Source: Streptomyces shenzhenensis
GTDB lineage: Bacteria; Actinomycetota; Actinomycetes; Streptomycetales; Streptomycetaceae
NCBI RefSeq assembly: GCF_021462265.1
Contig: NZ_JAJONF010000044.1
Span: 1 to 64,000, forward strand
Direction: 5' to 3'
Length of the DNA: 64,000 bases
The notes below the pieces were generated by a model. That model had not been told where the DNA came from and ran no database searches. It worked only from the letters and a program-made list of their open reading frames with translations. Made by a program: the position numbers and the translations under genes. Positions 16,740 through 25,486 of the stretch are shown here, one piece after another; position 1 is the first letter of the stretch; each line of letters starts with the position of its first letter.

Positions 16740-16782
16740 CCCCACTGACCCGCAGGCCCGCTGACCTGCTGAGGAGGACTGG

Positions 16783-17694
16783 ATGACGACGCCGGACCTG
16801 CTGTCCGACCTGGCCGGCCTGGCCCATCTGAAGGTCGACTACAGCGACCCCGACGACCCGGTGCTCATCCGCCCGGACGGATCCCCGATCGACACCTGGC
16901 GGGAGAACTACCCGTACGCGTCCCGGATGGAGCGCAAGGAGTACGAGTGGCACAAGCGGCTCCAGCAGATAGAACTGCTGAAGCTGCAGACCTGGGTCAA
17001 GGAGACGGGACGCCGGATCGTCATCGTCTTCGAGGGCCGGGACGCGGCCGGCAAGGGCGGCACCATCAAGCGCTTCACGGAGCACCTGAACCCCCGTGGC
17101 GCGCGGGTGGTGGCCCTGGAGAAGCCCACGGAGCGGGAGAGCGGGCAGTGGTACTTCCAGCGCTACGTCGAACACCTGCCGACCGCCGGTGAGATCGTGA
17201 TGTTCGACCGCTCCTGGTACAACCGGGCCGGGGTCGAGCGCGTCATGGGCTTCTGCTCGGACGACCAGTACCGGCGCTTCATGCGCCAGGCCCCGCTGTT
17301 CGAGCGGATGCTGGTGGACGACGGGATGGACCTGGTGAAGTTCTGGTTCTCGGTCTCGCGCAGCGAGCAGCGGACCCGCTTCACCATCCGCCAGGTCGAC
17401 CCGGTACGGCAGTGGAAGCTGAGCCCCATGGACCTGGCCTCGCTGGACCGCTGGGACGACTACACGGCCGCGAAGGTCGCGATGTTCCGCGAGACGGACA
17501 CGGAACACGCGCCCTGGACCGTGGTGAAGAGCAACGACAAGAAGCGGGCCCGGGTCGAGGCCATGCGCAGCGTGCTGGCCCGCTTCGACTACGCCGACAA
17601 GGACGAGGAGGTCGTCGGCAGCCCGGACCCCCGGATCGTGGGCGCGGCGGCCGGCCTGCTGGAGGCCGGTGAGGACGACGACGGCGAGCGGTAG
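16783..17694 (+). CDS. ppk2: Polyphosphate kinase 2 (PPK2)
   Basis: A 303-residue single-domain PPK2. Walker A is GRDAAGKGG (85-93), Walker B is FDRSWYNRAG (141-150) and the lid region carries SEQRTRF. PPK2 enzymes transfer phosphate between polyphosphate and nucleoside di- or monophosphates, commonly phosphorylating GDP or ADP; the subclass needs phylogeny. ATG 16783 has GAGGA upstream. It closes the PiT operon. Confidence 0.93.
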   Translation: MTTPDLLSDLAGLAHLKVDYSDPDDPVLIRPDGSPIDTWRENYPYASRMERKEYEWHKRLQQIELLKLQTWVKETGRRIVIVFEGRDAAGKGGTIKRFTEHLNPRGARVVALEKPTERESGQWYFQRYVEHLPTAGEIVMFDRSWYNRAGVERVMGFCSDDQYRRFMRQAPLFERMLVDDGMDLVKFWFSVSRSEQRTRFTIRQVDPVRQWKLSPMDLASLDRWDDYTAAKVAMFRETDTEHAPWTVVKSNDKKRARVEAMRSVLARFDYADKDEEVVGSPDPRIVGAAAGLLEAGEDDDGER

Positions 17695-17846
17695 AGCCCT
17701 TCGTCATTCCCTTCCGCAACCCCATGGGCCCCGCCGACTTGGCGGAAAACAGACCCGAAAAGCCCGACCGGCTCACCAACGATGGACTTCGTGATCGAGA
17801 GTGCGCCCGTGAACGGCCGGGGAGCCGACCGGGCCGCGACGCGGGC

Positions 17847-19217
17847 GTGAGCGGTCGCGGCGCGGCCACGGCCATCGCCAGGGCGGCGCTGCCGCTGTAC
17901 GTGTCCACGCTCGCCGCGGCGGCGGCCTCACTCGTCGACACGGCGCTCCTGGGCCGTCACGCCACCGTCTCCCTGGCCGCGTTCGCCGTCACGGCGGCCG
18001 TCTTCAGCCCGGCCACGGCCGCGGTGGCGGGTGCGCTGCGCGGGGTGATGCCGTTCGTCGCACCGCACCGGGACGACCCCGAGGAGTTGTTGCCGCTGGT
18101 GCGCGGCGACATGTGGCTGGCGTTCGCGGTGGGCGGGGGGTGTGCGGCGGCGGTCGCGGCGGTGCCGCTGCTCGGCGGCGCGTTCGGCGTCCGGCCCGAG
18201 GTCCTCGCCGCGCTCGGTGGGTTCCCGTGGCTGCTGGCGGGCGCGGTGCTGCTGATCGCGGTCGGCTCGTCGGCCACGTCCGTGCTGGTCGCCCTCGGCC
18301 ACTCCGCCCAGGTGATGCGGTCCGGACTGGTGGGCACCGCGGTCTCCGTGACGCTGTCGGTGCTGCTCGTCGGCGGTCCGGGGCCGCTGCCGAGCCGCGG
18401 CCTGACCGGCGCCGGCCTGGCGGTGTTCGCCGCCGCCCTGGTCGGTGCCGTTCTCAACCAGCGGGCGCTGCGCCGCCGTACCGTCCTGGCCGGCCGGAGC
18501 ATCCGCCCCGGCCGGCCGGATCCGCGGCTGATCCTGCGGCTGGCCCGGGTGGGGATCCCGCTCGGCGCGACCGTGCTGGTGAAGTTCTCGGTGCTCGGGG
18601 TGCTGACCTTCGCCGCCGCGCGGCTCGGCACGGACAGCGCCGCCGTGCACGGTGTCTGCGAGGCGCTGGTGAACGTGGTCTTCACCGCGGCGGTGGCGGT
18701 CGGGCAGGCCACGGTTCCGCTGGTCGCCGGGTACGCCGGGGCCCGGGACGCGGCACGGATCCGTGGCAGCGTGTGGGCCGGGATGCGGGTGGCGCTGTGC
18801 GCGGTGGGCGTCCTCGGGGCCGCACTGCTCCTGTTCCGGGACCGGGTGCTGCACCTGTTCACCGGGACCCCGGCCGTGGCGGACCAGGTGATCCGGCTGC
18901 TGCCGCTGGTCCTGGCCGTGGTGATCACCGACGCCCTGCAGGCGGTCGCGGGCTTCGGGCTCGTCGGGCTCAAGCGGGCCGGGCCGAGCCTGGTGTCGAC
19001 GGCGGTGTGGTTCGGGATCCTGGCCGCCGTGTCCGTACCGGTCGCCGACGCGGCCGGACTGTCCGGTCTGTGGGCCGCGCTGGCCGTCGCCAACCTGCTT
19101 CAGGCCGTGACCAAGACGGTCTCCTTCCGGCGCCACACCGGCCGTCTCGGCCTGGTCGCCGTGGCGCCGGGGGAGCGGATGAGGACGGACGGGCATGGAC
19201 ACGGAACGGACCTGTGA
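17847..19217 (+). CDS. MATE-family efflux protein
   Basis: A MatE-type antiporter of about 456 residues with 12 predicted helices in two homologous halves. The first half opens with AALPLYVSTLAAAAASLVDTALLG and the second with LARVGIPLGATVLVKFSVLG. The class exports cationic drugs or metabolites against Na+ or H+. The start is uncertain: the frame opens at 17724, but residues before GTG 17847 have a polar, non-family composition, so I choose 17847. It ends 3 bp before the GNAT gene. Confidence 0.82.
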   Translation: MSGRGAATAIARAALPLYVSTLAAAAASLVDTALLGRHATVSLAAFAVTAAVFSPATAAVAGALRGVMPFVAPHRDDPEELLPLVRGDMWLAFAVGGGCAAAVAAVPLLGGAFGVRPEVLAALGGFPWLLAGAVLLIAVGSSATSVLVALGHSAQVMRSGLVGTAVSVTLSVLLVGGPGPLPSRGLTGAGLAVFAAALVGAVLNQRALRRRTVLAGRSIRPGRPDPRLILRLARVGIPLGATVLVKFSVLGVLTFAAARLGTDSAAVHGVCEALVNVVFTAAVAVGQATVPLVAGYAGARDAARIRGSVWAGMRVALCAVGVLGAALLLFRDRVLHLFTGTPAVADQVIRLLPLVLAVVITDALQAVAGFGLVGLKRAGPSLVSTAVWFGILAAVSVPVADAAGLSGLWAALAVANLLQAVTKTVSFRRHTGRLGLVAVAPGERMRTDGHGHGTDL

Positions 19218-19220
19218 CCC

Positions 19221-19712
19221 ATGATCCGTGGCATGATCCGCGCCGCCACCGAGCACGACGTCCCCGAGATCCGCGCCATGATCCGCGAGCTCGCCGCGTA
19301 CGAACGGGCCGTGGAGCAGGCCCGGGCCACCGAGGAACAACTCCGCGAGGCGCTGTTCGGCGCCCACCCCGCGGCCTACGCGCTGGTCGCCGAGGACGAG
19401 ACCACCGGTGAACTCGTGGGCTACGCCCTGTGGTTCCCGCGCTTCTCGACCTGGACCGGAACCCGGGGCATGCACCTGGAGGACCTCTACGTACGCCCGC
19501 ACGCCCGCGGCGGCGGCCACGGCCGGGCCCTGCTCGCCGCCCTCGCCGCGCTCTGCCTGCGCAGCGGCTTCGAGCGCTTCGAGTGGTGGGTGCTGGCCTG
19601 GAACGAGCCGGCGGTCGGCTTCTACCGGTCGCTCGGTGCGGAGTTCCTCGACGAGTGGCGCATCTGCCGCCTGACCGGCGCCCCGCTCAAGGAACTGGCC
19701 GCCGCCTCGTAG
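19221..19712 (+). CDS. GNAT-family N-acetyltransferase
   Basis: A 163-residue single GNAT domain. The acetyl-CoA pyrophosphate loop is VRPHARGGGHGRALL (about 92-106), preceded by strand 4 GMHLEDLYV; the C-terminal WWVLAWNEPAVGFYRSLGAE is motif B. The pattern is that of the diamine/spermidine acetyltransferase-like group, but the substrate is not assigned. It is probably translated with the MATE gene 3 bp upstream. Confidence 0.88.
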   Translation: MIRGMIRAATEHDVPEIRAMIRELAAYERAVEQARATEEQLREALFGAHPAAYALVAEDETTGELVGYALWFPRFSTWTGTRGMHLEDLYVRPHARGGGHGRALLAALAALCLRSGFERFEWWVLAWNEPAVGFYRSLGAEFLDEWRICRLTGAPLKELAAAS

Positions 19713-19786
19713 GCCCGCGCCGCGGCCCGCGTCACCGACGGGGTCCGGGCTCCCGGACCCGGACGAACCGCCGGCGCGCGGGGCCG

Positions 19787-19846
19787 AGAAGACCGCACCC
19801 GGACCGTCACGGCCGCCGTGTTCGGCGACCTGCTGGCCGGGCGCGG
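19787..19846. repeat. Left copy of degenerate 60-bp direct repeat bounding the accessory island
   Basis: Begins with the exact 15-mer AGAAGACCGCACCCG, shared with 25814-25828; over 60 bp the two copies match at 51 positions by hand alignment. The repeats lie about 6.0 kb apart in direct orientation and enclose all the accessory genes. Confidence 0.7.
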
Positions 19847-19910
19847 TCGCATAGAAGTGAACGAGGAGATCCAACATCTCCCCTTCAGTCACTGTGGGCA
19901 GTGGGTATCT

Positions 19911-20411
19911 CTATCGCCAGCCGTCAAGAGAGACCTCGGGGCCTCCGGCGAGATACCGGTGGAGCGCGCTTGAGGTGGCCTCCACGAAGTCTCCGGGGAT
20001 GGCGTCGGCATCCATCCAGCACACTTGGGAGTGTTTGCGTGGCTCGCGGTTTTCGGGTTCGCCGGTCCATTCGTGGGCGGCGAAGACGACGGTGAGGAAG
20101 CCGTTGGGGGCTTCGACGCCCCAGGCACCGTGGATGATGTGGGCGACCTTCAGGGCCTCCGGTTTCACGGTCAGGCCGGTCTCTTCGTACAGTTCGCGCA
20201 CGGCGGTTTCGGTGATGGGCTCGCCGGGTTCGCTCTTGCCGACCGGGAGGTCCCACATGCCCTGGGCGAACTTGGCGTTCTGGCTGCGCTGGAGGAGGAC
20301 GACGCGGTTGGTGGCCTTGTCGTGGACGATGACGGCGGCGACCAGCAGGGTCATGGATTCGAGGGCGGGCGGCAGGGATTCGGACTGATCGTCGGACTGC
20401 GGCTTAGCCAC
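19911..20411 (-). CDS. NUDIX hydrolase
   Basis: A 166-residue NUDIX protein from GTG 20411, which has a GGGGAAAG site upstream; ATG 20435 would add 8 residues but lacks one. The NUDIX box is complete: G-x5-E-x7-REL-x-EE-x-GL, with REL at residues 80-82 of the longer form. The family hydrolyses nucleoside diphosphates linked to other groups; the substrate here is unknown. It is the last gene of the minus-strand island operon (aaRS-like, ASCH, NUDIX) and could act on a nucleotide product of its neighbours. Confidence 0.9.
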   Translation of the reverse strand: MAKPQSDDQSESLPPALESMTLLVAAVIVHDKATNRVVLLQRSQNAKFAQGMWDLPVGKSEPGEPITETAVRELYEETGLTVKPEALKVAHIIHGAWGVEAPNGFLTVVFAAHEWTGEPENREPRKHSQVCWMDADAIPGDFVEATSSALHRYLAGGPEVSLDGWR

Positions 20412-20452
20412 GGTTACGTTCTTTCCCCGCCCCATTGGCGGACAGCTTCGGC

Positions 20453-20812
20453 CTAATGATCAGCGGCACGTTCGATCTGGATGGCCAGAGCGCCAAGGGC
20501 TTCCTTCTCGGGCGGGTAGATGGCGCGGATGTTGTTGAGCTGCTGTTCCCGAGCGGCGGTCGGATTGACGTTGGCCGGTCCCTCGCCGTCGAGCAGGGCC
20601 TCGAAATCGGCGTACTCCGTGACCCGTTTGACCTTCACGTCGCAGGTGTCATCGGTGCCCTTGATACGGAAGCGAATGGTGTCGCCAGCGGCAATGTCGG
20701 CGAGGTGCGGGTACTTCACCCGCACCTCGATGGTCTTGGTGCCCGCGGCGACGAGGTCGAAGTACTGGCGGTAGAGGTTGAGCTCGCGGGTGCGGGCGGC
20801 GGTGTCGGTCAT
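20453..20812 (-). CDS. ASCH-domain protein
   Basis: A 119-residue protein, essentially one ASCH domain (PUA-like fold). The signature TKTIEVRV (residues 25-32) supplies the conserved Lys-Glu-Arg set, followed by IAAGDTIRFRI and VKRVTEYADFEALLDGEG. ASCH proteins bind RNA or modified nucleosides; some are N4-acetylcytidine amidohydrolases. Its ATG overlaps the stop of the upstream aaRS-like gene by 4 bp (ATGA), so the two are translationally coupled. Confidence 0.85.
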   Translation of the reverse strand: MTDTAARTRELNLYRQYFDLVAAGTKTIEVRVKYPHLADIAAGDTIRFRIKGTDDTCDVKVKRVTEYADFEALLDGEGPANVNPTAAREQQLNNIRAIYPPEKEALGALAIQIERAADH

Positions 20813-21924
20813 GGGGCGGGAACGCTCCTGTTGGCTGGTGCGGTCATCATGCGGCCGATCTCGGCGGCCGAGTACGCGCGGAAGAAGTGTCGGGGGTTGG
20901 ACAGCAAGGTATCGGTCATGGCCAGCAGCTGCTCTACGTACTCCGCGACGGTGCCGGGCCAGGCACGGGTGTCGAGCATCCAGTCAGTTGCGCCTTCAGG
21001 TAGCGGCGCACTGCCTTCGCGGATCAGCGACTTGGACAGCTTGGCACCGGTGTCGGTGACGACCTGCGGGCAGAACAGGCGGGCGGGGAGTTGGGTACGG
21101 GTACGCCCGACTGCCTGGAGGGCTTCGTCGACCAGGTGGGAGCCGAAGACCCAGTCGCCGCCCTTGACCATGACGTGGAGTGTGCCGTCGGGGTTGGACA
21201 GGGCGATTTCCTTGACGGCGTTGCGGTACAGGGTTGCCAGGTCGAGGTACGCACCTCCGGTTGGGGTGACGATCACCTCGTAGGGGCCGTGGTGGAGGCA
21301 TACGGCGGTGACGTGCGCGGTCTCGCGGTCGGTGAGATGGACTCGGGTGCGTTCGGCGTGTTTCTCGGCCCAGCCGCAGCCGGGATTCGAGCAGGGCACG
21401 CGCAGGTGTGGGGTGCCGGTGGAGGGGGCGAGCCACCAGCGGGCGGCGTCAAGGCGGGGCAGAAGCCGCAGCCAGGTGCGACGGAACTGTTCGCTGGCCT
21501 GCTGCCGGCTGTAGGTCTCGACCCGGTGCGGGATGCCCAGGCGCAGGGACAGCGCGGCGAACAGCGGTTGGTAGAGGGCTGTGACGAGGTCGGTCAGGGC
21601 CTCGCCGCCGAGGGCTTGGGCGTAGGCGCGCTGGTAGCGGTGACCGCTGACCGGGTCAGTGGTCAGCTCGTACGGAGCGTTGTCGAGAGCGCTGAAGACG
21701 ACCTCGGTGCGGATGCCGAAGCGGTCGCGCAGTCGGGCGGCCATGGCGAACGCCAGGGACTGCACGAGGGAGGTGCCGATGTGCGGGGCGCCGTTGATCT
21801 GTGTGCCGACGACCAGCAGGATTCGCTCCGGCGCGGTGGCCAGGATGCGCGGCGTCAGTACATCCTCGGCGTGGTGGAGGGCGTTGGCGAGGACGGTGTT
21901 CGGTGAGACGGGGTAGGTCGTCAC
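20809..21924 (-). CDS. Stand-alone class I aminoacyl-tRNA-synthetase-like enzyme
   Basis: A 371-residue protein with both class I catalytic signatures: a HIGH-type motif GAPHIG (45-50) in a Rossmann start (RILLVVGTQINGAPHIGTSL), and a KMSKS-type loop KLSKS (295-299) in TGAKLSKSL. Between them is a Cys/His cluster (C178, C183, C209, H211, H212) that could bind zinc, as in class I LysRS. It has no obvious anticodon-binding or editing domain, so it is too short for a housekeeping synthetase. It probably makes an aminoacyl-adenylate or charges an unusual acceptor. GTG 21924 has a perfect AGGAGG site. It is first of three coupled genes. Confidence 0.85.
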   Translation of the reverse strand: MTTYPVSPNTVLANALHHAEDVLTPRILATAPERILLVVGTQINGAPHIGTSLVQSLAFAMAARLRDRFGIRTEVVFSALDNAPYELTTDPVSGHRYQRAYAQALGGEALTDLVTALYQPLFAALSLRLGIPHRVETYSRQQASEQFRRTWLRLLPRLDAARWWLAPSTGTPHLRVPCSNPGCGWAEKHAERTRVHLTDRETAHVTAVCLHHGPYEVIVTPTGGAYLDLATLYRNAVKEIALSNPDGTLHVMVKGGDWVFGSHLVDEALQAVGRTRTQLPARLFCPQVVTDTGAKLSKSLIREGSAPLPEGATDWMLDTRAWPGTVAEYVEQLLAMTDTLLSNPRHFFRAYSAAEIGRMMTAPANRSVPAP

Positions 21925-22390
21925 GGGATTTCCTCCTGGGGTGGGTTGAGGTTCATTCGGGTTGGGTGTGGCCGCAGAGCAGGTGCCGGCGCAGAGTGGC
22001 GCGCAGGTAGGCGTCGATCGCTGCTGGTGTGGCGCTGCGGGAGAGCGGGTCCGGGTCCAGGACGAGGCCACCGGGGTTCCCTGGCCGAGCAGCAGAGTCC
22101 AGGGGTGGCCTGAGGGGATGCGTTTGCGGTAAGGGGGTGCTGTCGAAACGAAAGGCCGCCTTGGAGTGATGTGACGCAGGCGTGGCCCGATGTCCGGCGG
22201 AGGCGCGGTGGCGGGACTGAGGCGCAGAGCGTCGGCGACGGCGCGCATGCGCTGCTCGATGACGACCGTCGTCTCGTACGTACTGCGGGTGGGCGAGGCA
22301 CGAGCAGGAGGCAGCACAGCGTGGCGCCCTTTGAAGTGGTGTCCCGCCATGTGGTGGTGGCGAGAGAGGTGATCAAGCCAGCGGCTGGGG
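21925..22390 (-). other. Region with remnants of a broken minus-strand ORF
   Basis: No intact gene is supported. On the minus strand, coding-like text is split between frames: one carries IPSGHPWTLLLGQGTP near 22060-22110, while another carries ATPAAIDAYLRATLRRHLLC ending at a TGA at 21953-21955, 29 bp before the aaRS-like start. This looks like a small gene with a frameshift, or a short intact gene with an unrecognised start. Confidence 0.4.
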
Positions 22391-22876
22391 TCAGGGACTT
22401 GGCACTCGCGAGCATCGGCATGTGGGCGCCGCGCTTTGGTGGAAGACGGCCCAGACGCACTTGCCGGGGCCCTGACGCGCCTCCACGCCCCAGTGGTCGG
22501 CGACTGCGGACACGAGCAGAAGACCGCGGCCGTCGTCGGCGGTGGTCCGTGCTTCCCGCTTTTCAGGTCTGCCGTTGCCGCCGTCGTGCACTTCGATGCG
22601 GAGCACGATGGCGTGCATTTCGACGCGTACGAGGATTTGACTGCCTGAAGGGGCTCCGTGCAGGACGGCGTTGGCGGTCAGCTCGGACGTGCACAGCCGG
22701 ATGTCGTCGAGGCGCTCAGTCCGGCCCCAATGGGTAAGGGTCTCGGCGACGAAGGAGCGGGCGGCGCTTGGGGTGGTTCGGCGTCGGTCGAAGAGCATCG
22801 TTTCATGCTCGATGGTGCCGTCGAGGACTTGGGCCGGCGTGAGGGTGTCCGGCTCGTCGGGCATTGTGCTGGGCAT
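22391..22876 (-). CDS. RsbW-like ATP-binding regulatory protein
   Basis: A 161-residue GHKL ATPase of the HATPase_c_2 class, of which streptomycetes have many. The N-box is CTSELTANAVLHG, and the G2 region reads DDGRGLLLVSAVADHWGV. Such proteins act as anti-sigma factors/serine kinases, but most lack known partners. ATG 22876 is chosen over the TTG at 22882. It diverges from the XRE gene 104 bp away; such a pair is common in Streptomyces accessory regions. Confidence 0.85.
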   Translation of the reverse strand: MPSTMPDEPDTLTPAQVLDGTIEHETMLFDRRRTTPSAARSFVAETLTHWGRTERLDDIRLCTSELTANAVLHGAPSGSQILVRVEMHAIVLRIEVHDGGNGRPEKREARTTADDGRGLLLVSAVADHWGVEARQGPGKCVWAVFHQSAAPTCRCSRVPSP

Positions 22877-22922
22877 GGCCAACAGCCAACCGCTGTCGCT
22901 CGTTCGGGTCGGGAGCCAGCAT

Positions 22923-22954
22923 GGGGGCCATCCCGGGGGCCACTATGGGGGCCA
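22923..22954. repeat. Three GGGGGCCA repeats at 12-bp spacing before the XRE gene
   Basis: GGGGGCCA occurs at 22923-22930, 22935-22942 and 22947-22954, exactly 12 bp apart, between the divergent RsbW-like and XRE genes and 26 bp before the XRE start. The regular spacing and position suggest an operator, possibly autoregulatory. Confidence 0.55.
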
Positions 22955-22980
22955 GGAAATGTGTGCTTCAGGGAGAGCGG

Positions 22981-24342
22981 ATGAGCAACACGGGGATCGG
23001 CGCGTTGCTCGTTCGGATGCGTACCGAGCGCGGCTGGACCCAGCAGCGGGTGGCCGATGAATACAACGCCCTGGAGGGGCGTGCTGCCAAGACCGGCAAG
23101 GAGATCGGGCGTTACGTGCGTGAGGCGCGTATCCCCGTCCCGTACACCCGTAAACATCTGGCGCAGGTGTTCGGCGTCGACGCAGCAGTGCTCGATCGTG
23201 CTGTCGCGGTCAGCAAGAGCCGCCCGGGCGGAGACAGCGCCAAAGGGGCTTCGATGGCGCTGTCTGTGGTGCTTTCGCGCTCGGGTGCGGGCGTCGTTTC
23301 TGCGGACGCGGCGGTGTCGGCGGACTTCGCCCGATTCGTCGCGCAACGCAACGCCGACGAGTTCGTGGTCGAGCAGACGGAGGCCGATGTCGCCCGGCTT
23401 GCCCGTGCCTACGTCAGCCACCCGCTTTTGGAGCTGCATGTCGAGATCAAACGGCTGCGGGACGGAGTGTTCGAGTTACTGCGCGGGCGTCAGCGCCCAC
23501 GGCAGACCACCGACTTGTACGTCGCGGCCTCACGGCTGTGCGGGCTGTCCGCACATGTCTGCCTGGACCTGGGCGACTACGACTCCGCGGCCACCCACAC
23601 CCGCACAGCCCGGGCCTGCGCGGAAGCGGTCGGGCACGAGGGCATGCTGGCCTGGGTGCGCGCGGTGGAGTCCCTGATCGCGTACTGGACCGGGCGGTAC
23701 GAGCAGGCGGCGCGGCTGGCGCAGGTCGGCCGGCACCATCGGGCCAGCGGCACCATCGGAGCCCGGCTGGCGAGCCTGGAGGCACGGGCACTGGCCATAG
23801 TCGGCGAGCGAGCGGGCGCTGTGGCCGCGCTGGCGGACGCCGAACGCGCTCGTGAAGCGATGCCCGGCCACGACGAGGTGCCAGGCCTCTTCGCCTTCCC
23901 GGCCGCCAAGCAGTTCGCCTACGCCGGGACGAGCCACCTGGCCTTGGGCGGGCGGGAGCACGTCCAGCGGGCCATTGCCAGCGCGGACACCGCGATCCGG
24001 CTCTACCGCAGTGGCGAGGACGACGACCAGTCGGTGGGTGACCTGTTCGCCGCCCACGTCGATCTAGCTCGTGGTCACCTGCTTCTGGGCGATCTGGACG
24101 GCACCGAGGCGATGCTTGGATTCGTCCTAGAATCCCCGCCCGAGCGCATGTCGGCCAGCATCGTGCGCCGGCTCACCGCTCTGGGCCGTGAGCTGAGCGG
24201 GCCGCAGTACGGTGGAGCCGCGCAAGCCGCGCACCTGCGCGAACGACTCCAGCACACGGCCGTCCTCGCGGCCTCACCCTCCCCCACTGCCCTGAAGGCG
24301 TGGGAGGTACCCCCATCCCACTCTCCGGAGCTGCCGACGTGA
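22981..24342 (+). CDS. XRE-family regulator with TPR-like C-terminal domain
   Basis: A 453-residue regulator. Residues 5-75 form an XRE helix-turn-helix (LLVRMRTERGWTQQRVADEY, then KHLAQVFGVDAAVLDRAV). Residues 140-440 are helical repeats resembling TPRs (LARAYVSHPLLELHVEIKRL, ACAEAVGHEGMLAWVRAVES, HLALGGREHVQRAIASADTA), a layout seen in peptide-responsive or RsbW-linked Streptomyces regulators. ATG 22981 has a GGAGAG site. Its stop overlaps the methyltransferase start (GTGA), so the two are coupled. Confidence 0.88.
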   Translation: MSNTGIGALLVRMRTERGWTQQRVADEYNALEGRAAKTGKEIGRYVREARIPVPYTRKHLAQVFGVDAAVLDRAVAVSKSRPGGDSAKGASMALSVVLSRSGAGVVSADAAVSADFARFVAQRNADEFVVEQTEADVARLARAYVSHPLLELHVEIKRLRDGVFELLRGRQRPRQTTDLYVAASRLCGLSAHVCLDLGDYDSAATHTRTARACAEAVGHEGMLAWVRAVESLIAYWTGRYEQAARLAQVGRHHRASGTIGARLASLEARALAIVGERAGAVAALADAERAREAMPGHDEVPGLFAFPAAKQFAYAGTSHLALGGREHVQRAIASADTAIRLYRSGEDDDQSVGDLFAAHVDLARGHLLLGDLDGTEAMLGFVLESPPERMSASIVRRLTALGRELSGPQYGGAAQAAHLRERLQHTAVLAASPSPTALKAWEVPPSHSPELPT

Positions 24343-25157
24343 CCGAACTGTCCGCCGCACACGACGCCGCTGTCACCGACCGGAGCCGCCTGGCCGGGAG
24401 CGCCTACAGCAGTGACCGGGATCTGGCCGCCCGTCAGTCGCTCTACCAGTGGCAGACGCCCCGTTACGACCTGCCAGGCATCGTCGCCGAGCAGCTGAGA
24501 GGTGTTTGCGGGCGTGTGGTCGATGTCGGTTGCGGCAATGGCAAGTTCATCCAGCGACTTCGCGACGACCGGCCCGATCTGGCTCCGCTCGGCCTGGACA
24601 TCGCTCCAGGCATCCTGGCGGGCGTGCCCGGCCCCGTCGCCGTGGCGGACGCCACTCGCCTGCCGCTGGCCACGGCGAGCGTCGACGCCGCCCTGGCGCT
24701 GCACATGCTCTACCACGTCCCCGATATCCCCCAGGCTGTGCGGGAGCTGTCCCGCGTCGTCGCCCGTGACGGGTTGGTGATCGCCTCCACCAACAGCGAC
24801 CAGGACAAGGCCGAACTCGACGATCTGTGGCAGCGGGCCGCAGGCGGCGTCCTCGGCACCGGACGGGGCCCAGCCCGCATCTCGCTCAGCGCCCGCTTCT
24901 CTCTGGAGAAGGCCGGGGCCTTCCTGGGCGGGCAGTTCGGTCGCGTCGAGACGATCGAACTGCCCGGCACGATCTCGGTCCAGGATCCCGAGCCGGTCAT
25001 CGCGCACATGGCGTCCTACCGGGCCTGGGCGGACCAGCACGACGTGCCGTTCGAGGCGACGATCGAGCGGGCTCGCGCGATTCTCGTCGATCACATCGCC
25101 CGGTACGGTGCGTTCGAGGTCACGTGCCTGGGCGGCATCCTCGTCTGTCGTCGCTGA
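24339..25157 (+). CDS. SAM-dependent methyltransferase
   Basis: A 272-residue class I methyltransferase. Motif I is VVDVGCGNGKF (about 60-70), an acidic residue ends the next strand (GLDIAPG), and the later motifs VDAALALHMLYHVPD and GLVIASTNS follow. The N-terminal ~45 residues and the C-terminal WADQHDVPFEATIERARAIL segment are of the ubiE-like type. The substrate is unknown; the aaRS-like and ASCH neighbours make a tRNA-, nucleoside- or amino-acid-derived substrate worth testing. GTG 24339 is fixed by the 4-bp overlap with the regulator stop. Confidence 0.88.
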   Translation: MTELSAAHDAAVTDRSRLAGSAYSSDRDLAARQSLYQWQTPRYDLPGIVAEQLRGVCGRVVDVGCGNGKFIQRLRDDRPDLAPLGLDIAPGILAGVPGPVAVADATRLPLATASVDAALALHMLYHVPDIPQAVRELSRVVARDGLVIASTNSDQDKAELDDLWQRAAGGVLGTGRGPARISLSARFSLEKAGAFLGGQFGRVETIELPGTISVQDPEPVIAHMASYRAWADQHDVPFEATIERARAILVDHIARYGAFEVTCLGGILVCRR

Positions 25158-25486
25158 GGGCCGACTTCGCTATCGGTGTCGGCTGTGTTCCAGTGGCGGT
25201 TCGCTCACCGTCATGGGTGTGGGCTGCGGTGCGGGTGTGATGGGCGCGGGTGTCCGGGTGTCCGGGTGGCTGTCCGGCGGTGTCGGGTGCTCGTTGCGCG
25301 GCGACTTCGGCCAAGGGGCGCCGGGGGCTGTGGTCGACGGTCTCGGCTCGGGTGAGGGATGTAGCCAAGGCCGACCAGGTGAGATCCGCCAGGGACCGGT
25401 GCGACGGCCTCCTGGTAACCGGCCTGTGGGTGGCGGAAGGGCTGCTCAGCTGCTGCGGACTGCTGCACGCGGCTGCGTTGTTCGTG

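Noticed and set aside
17724..17846. N-terminal extension of the MATE protein
   Set aside because: The 41 extra residues are charged and unlike MATE N-termini; GTG 17847 places the first helix near the start, as expected.
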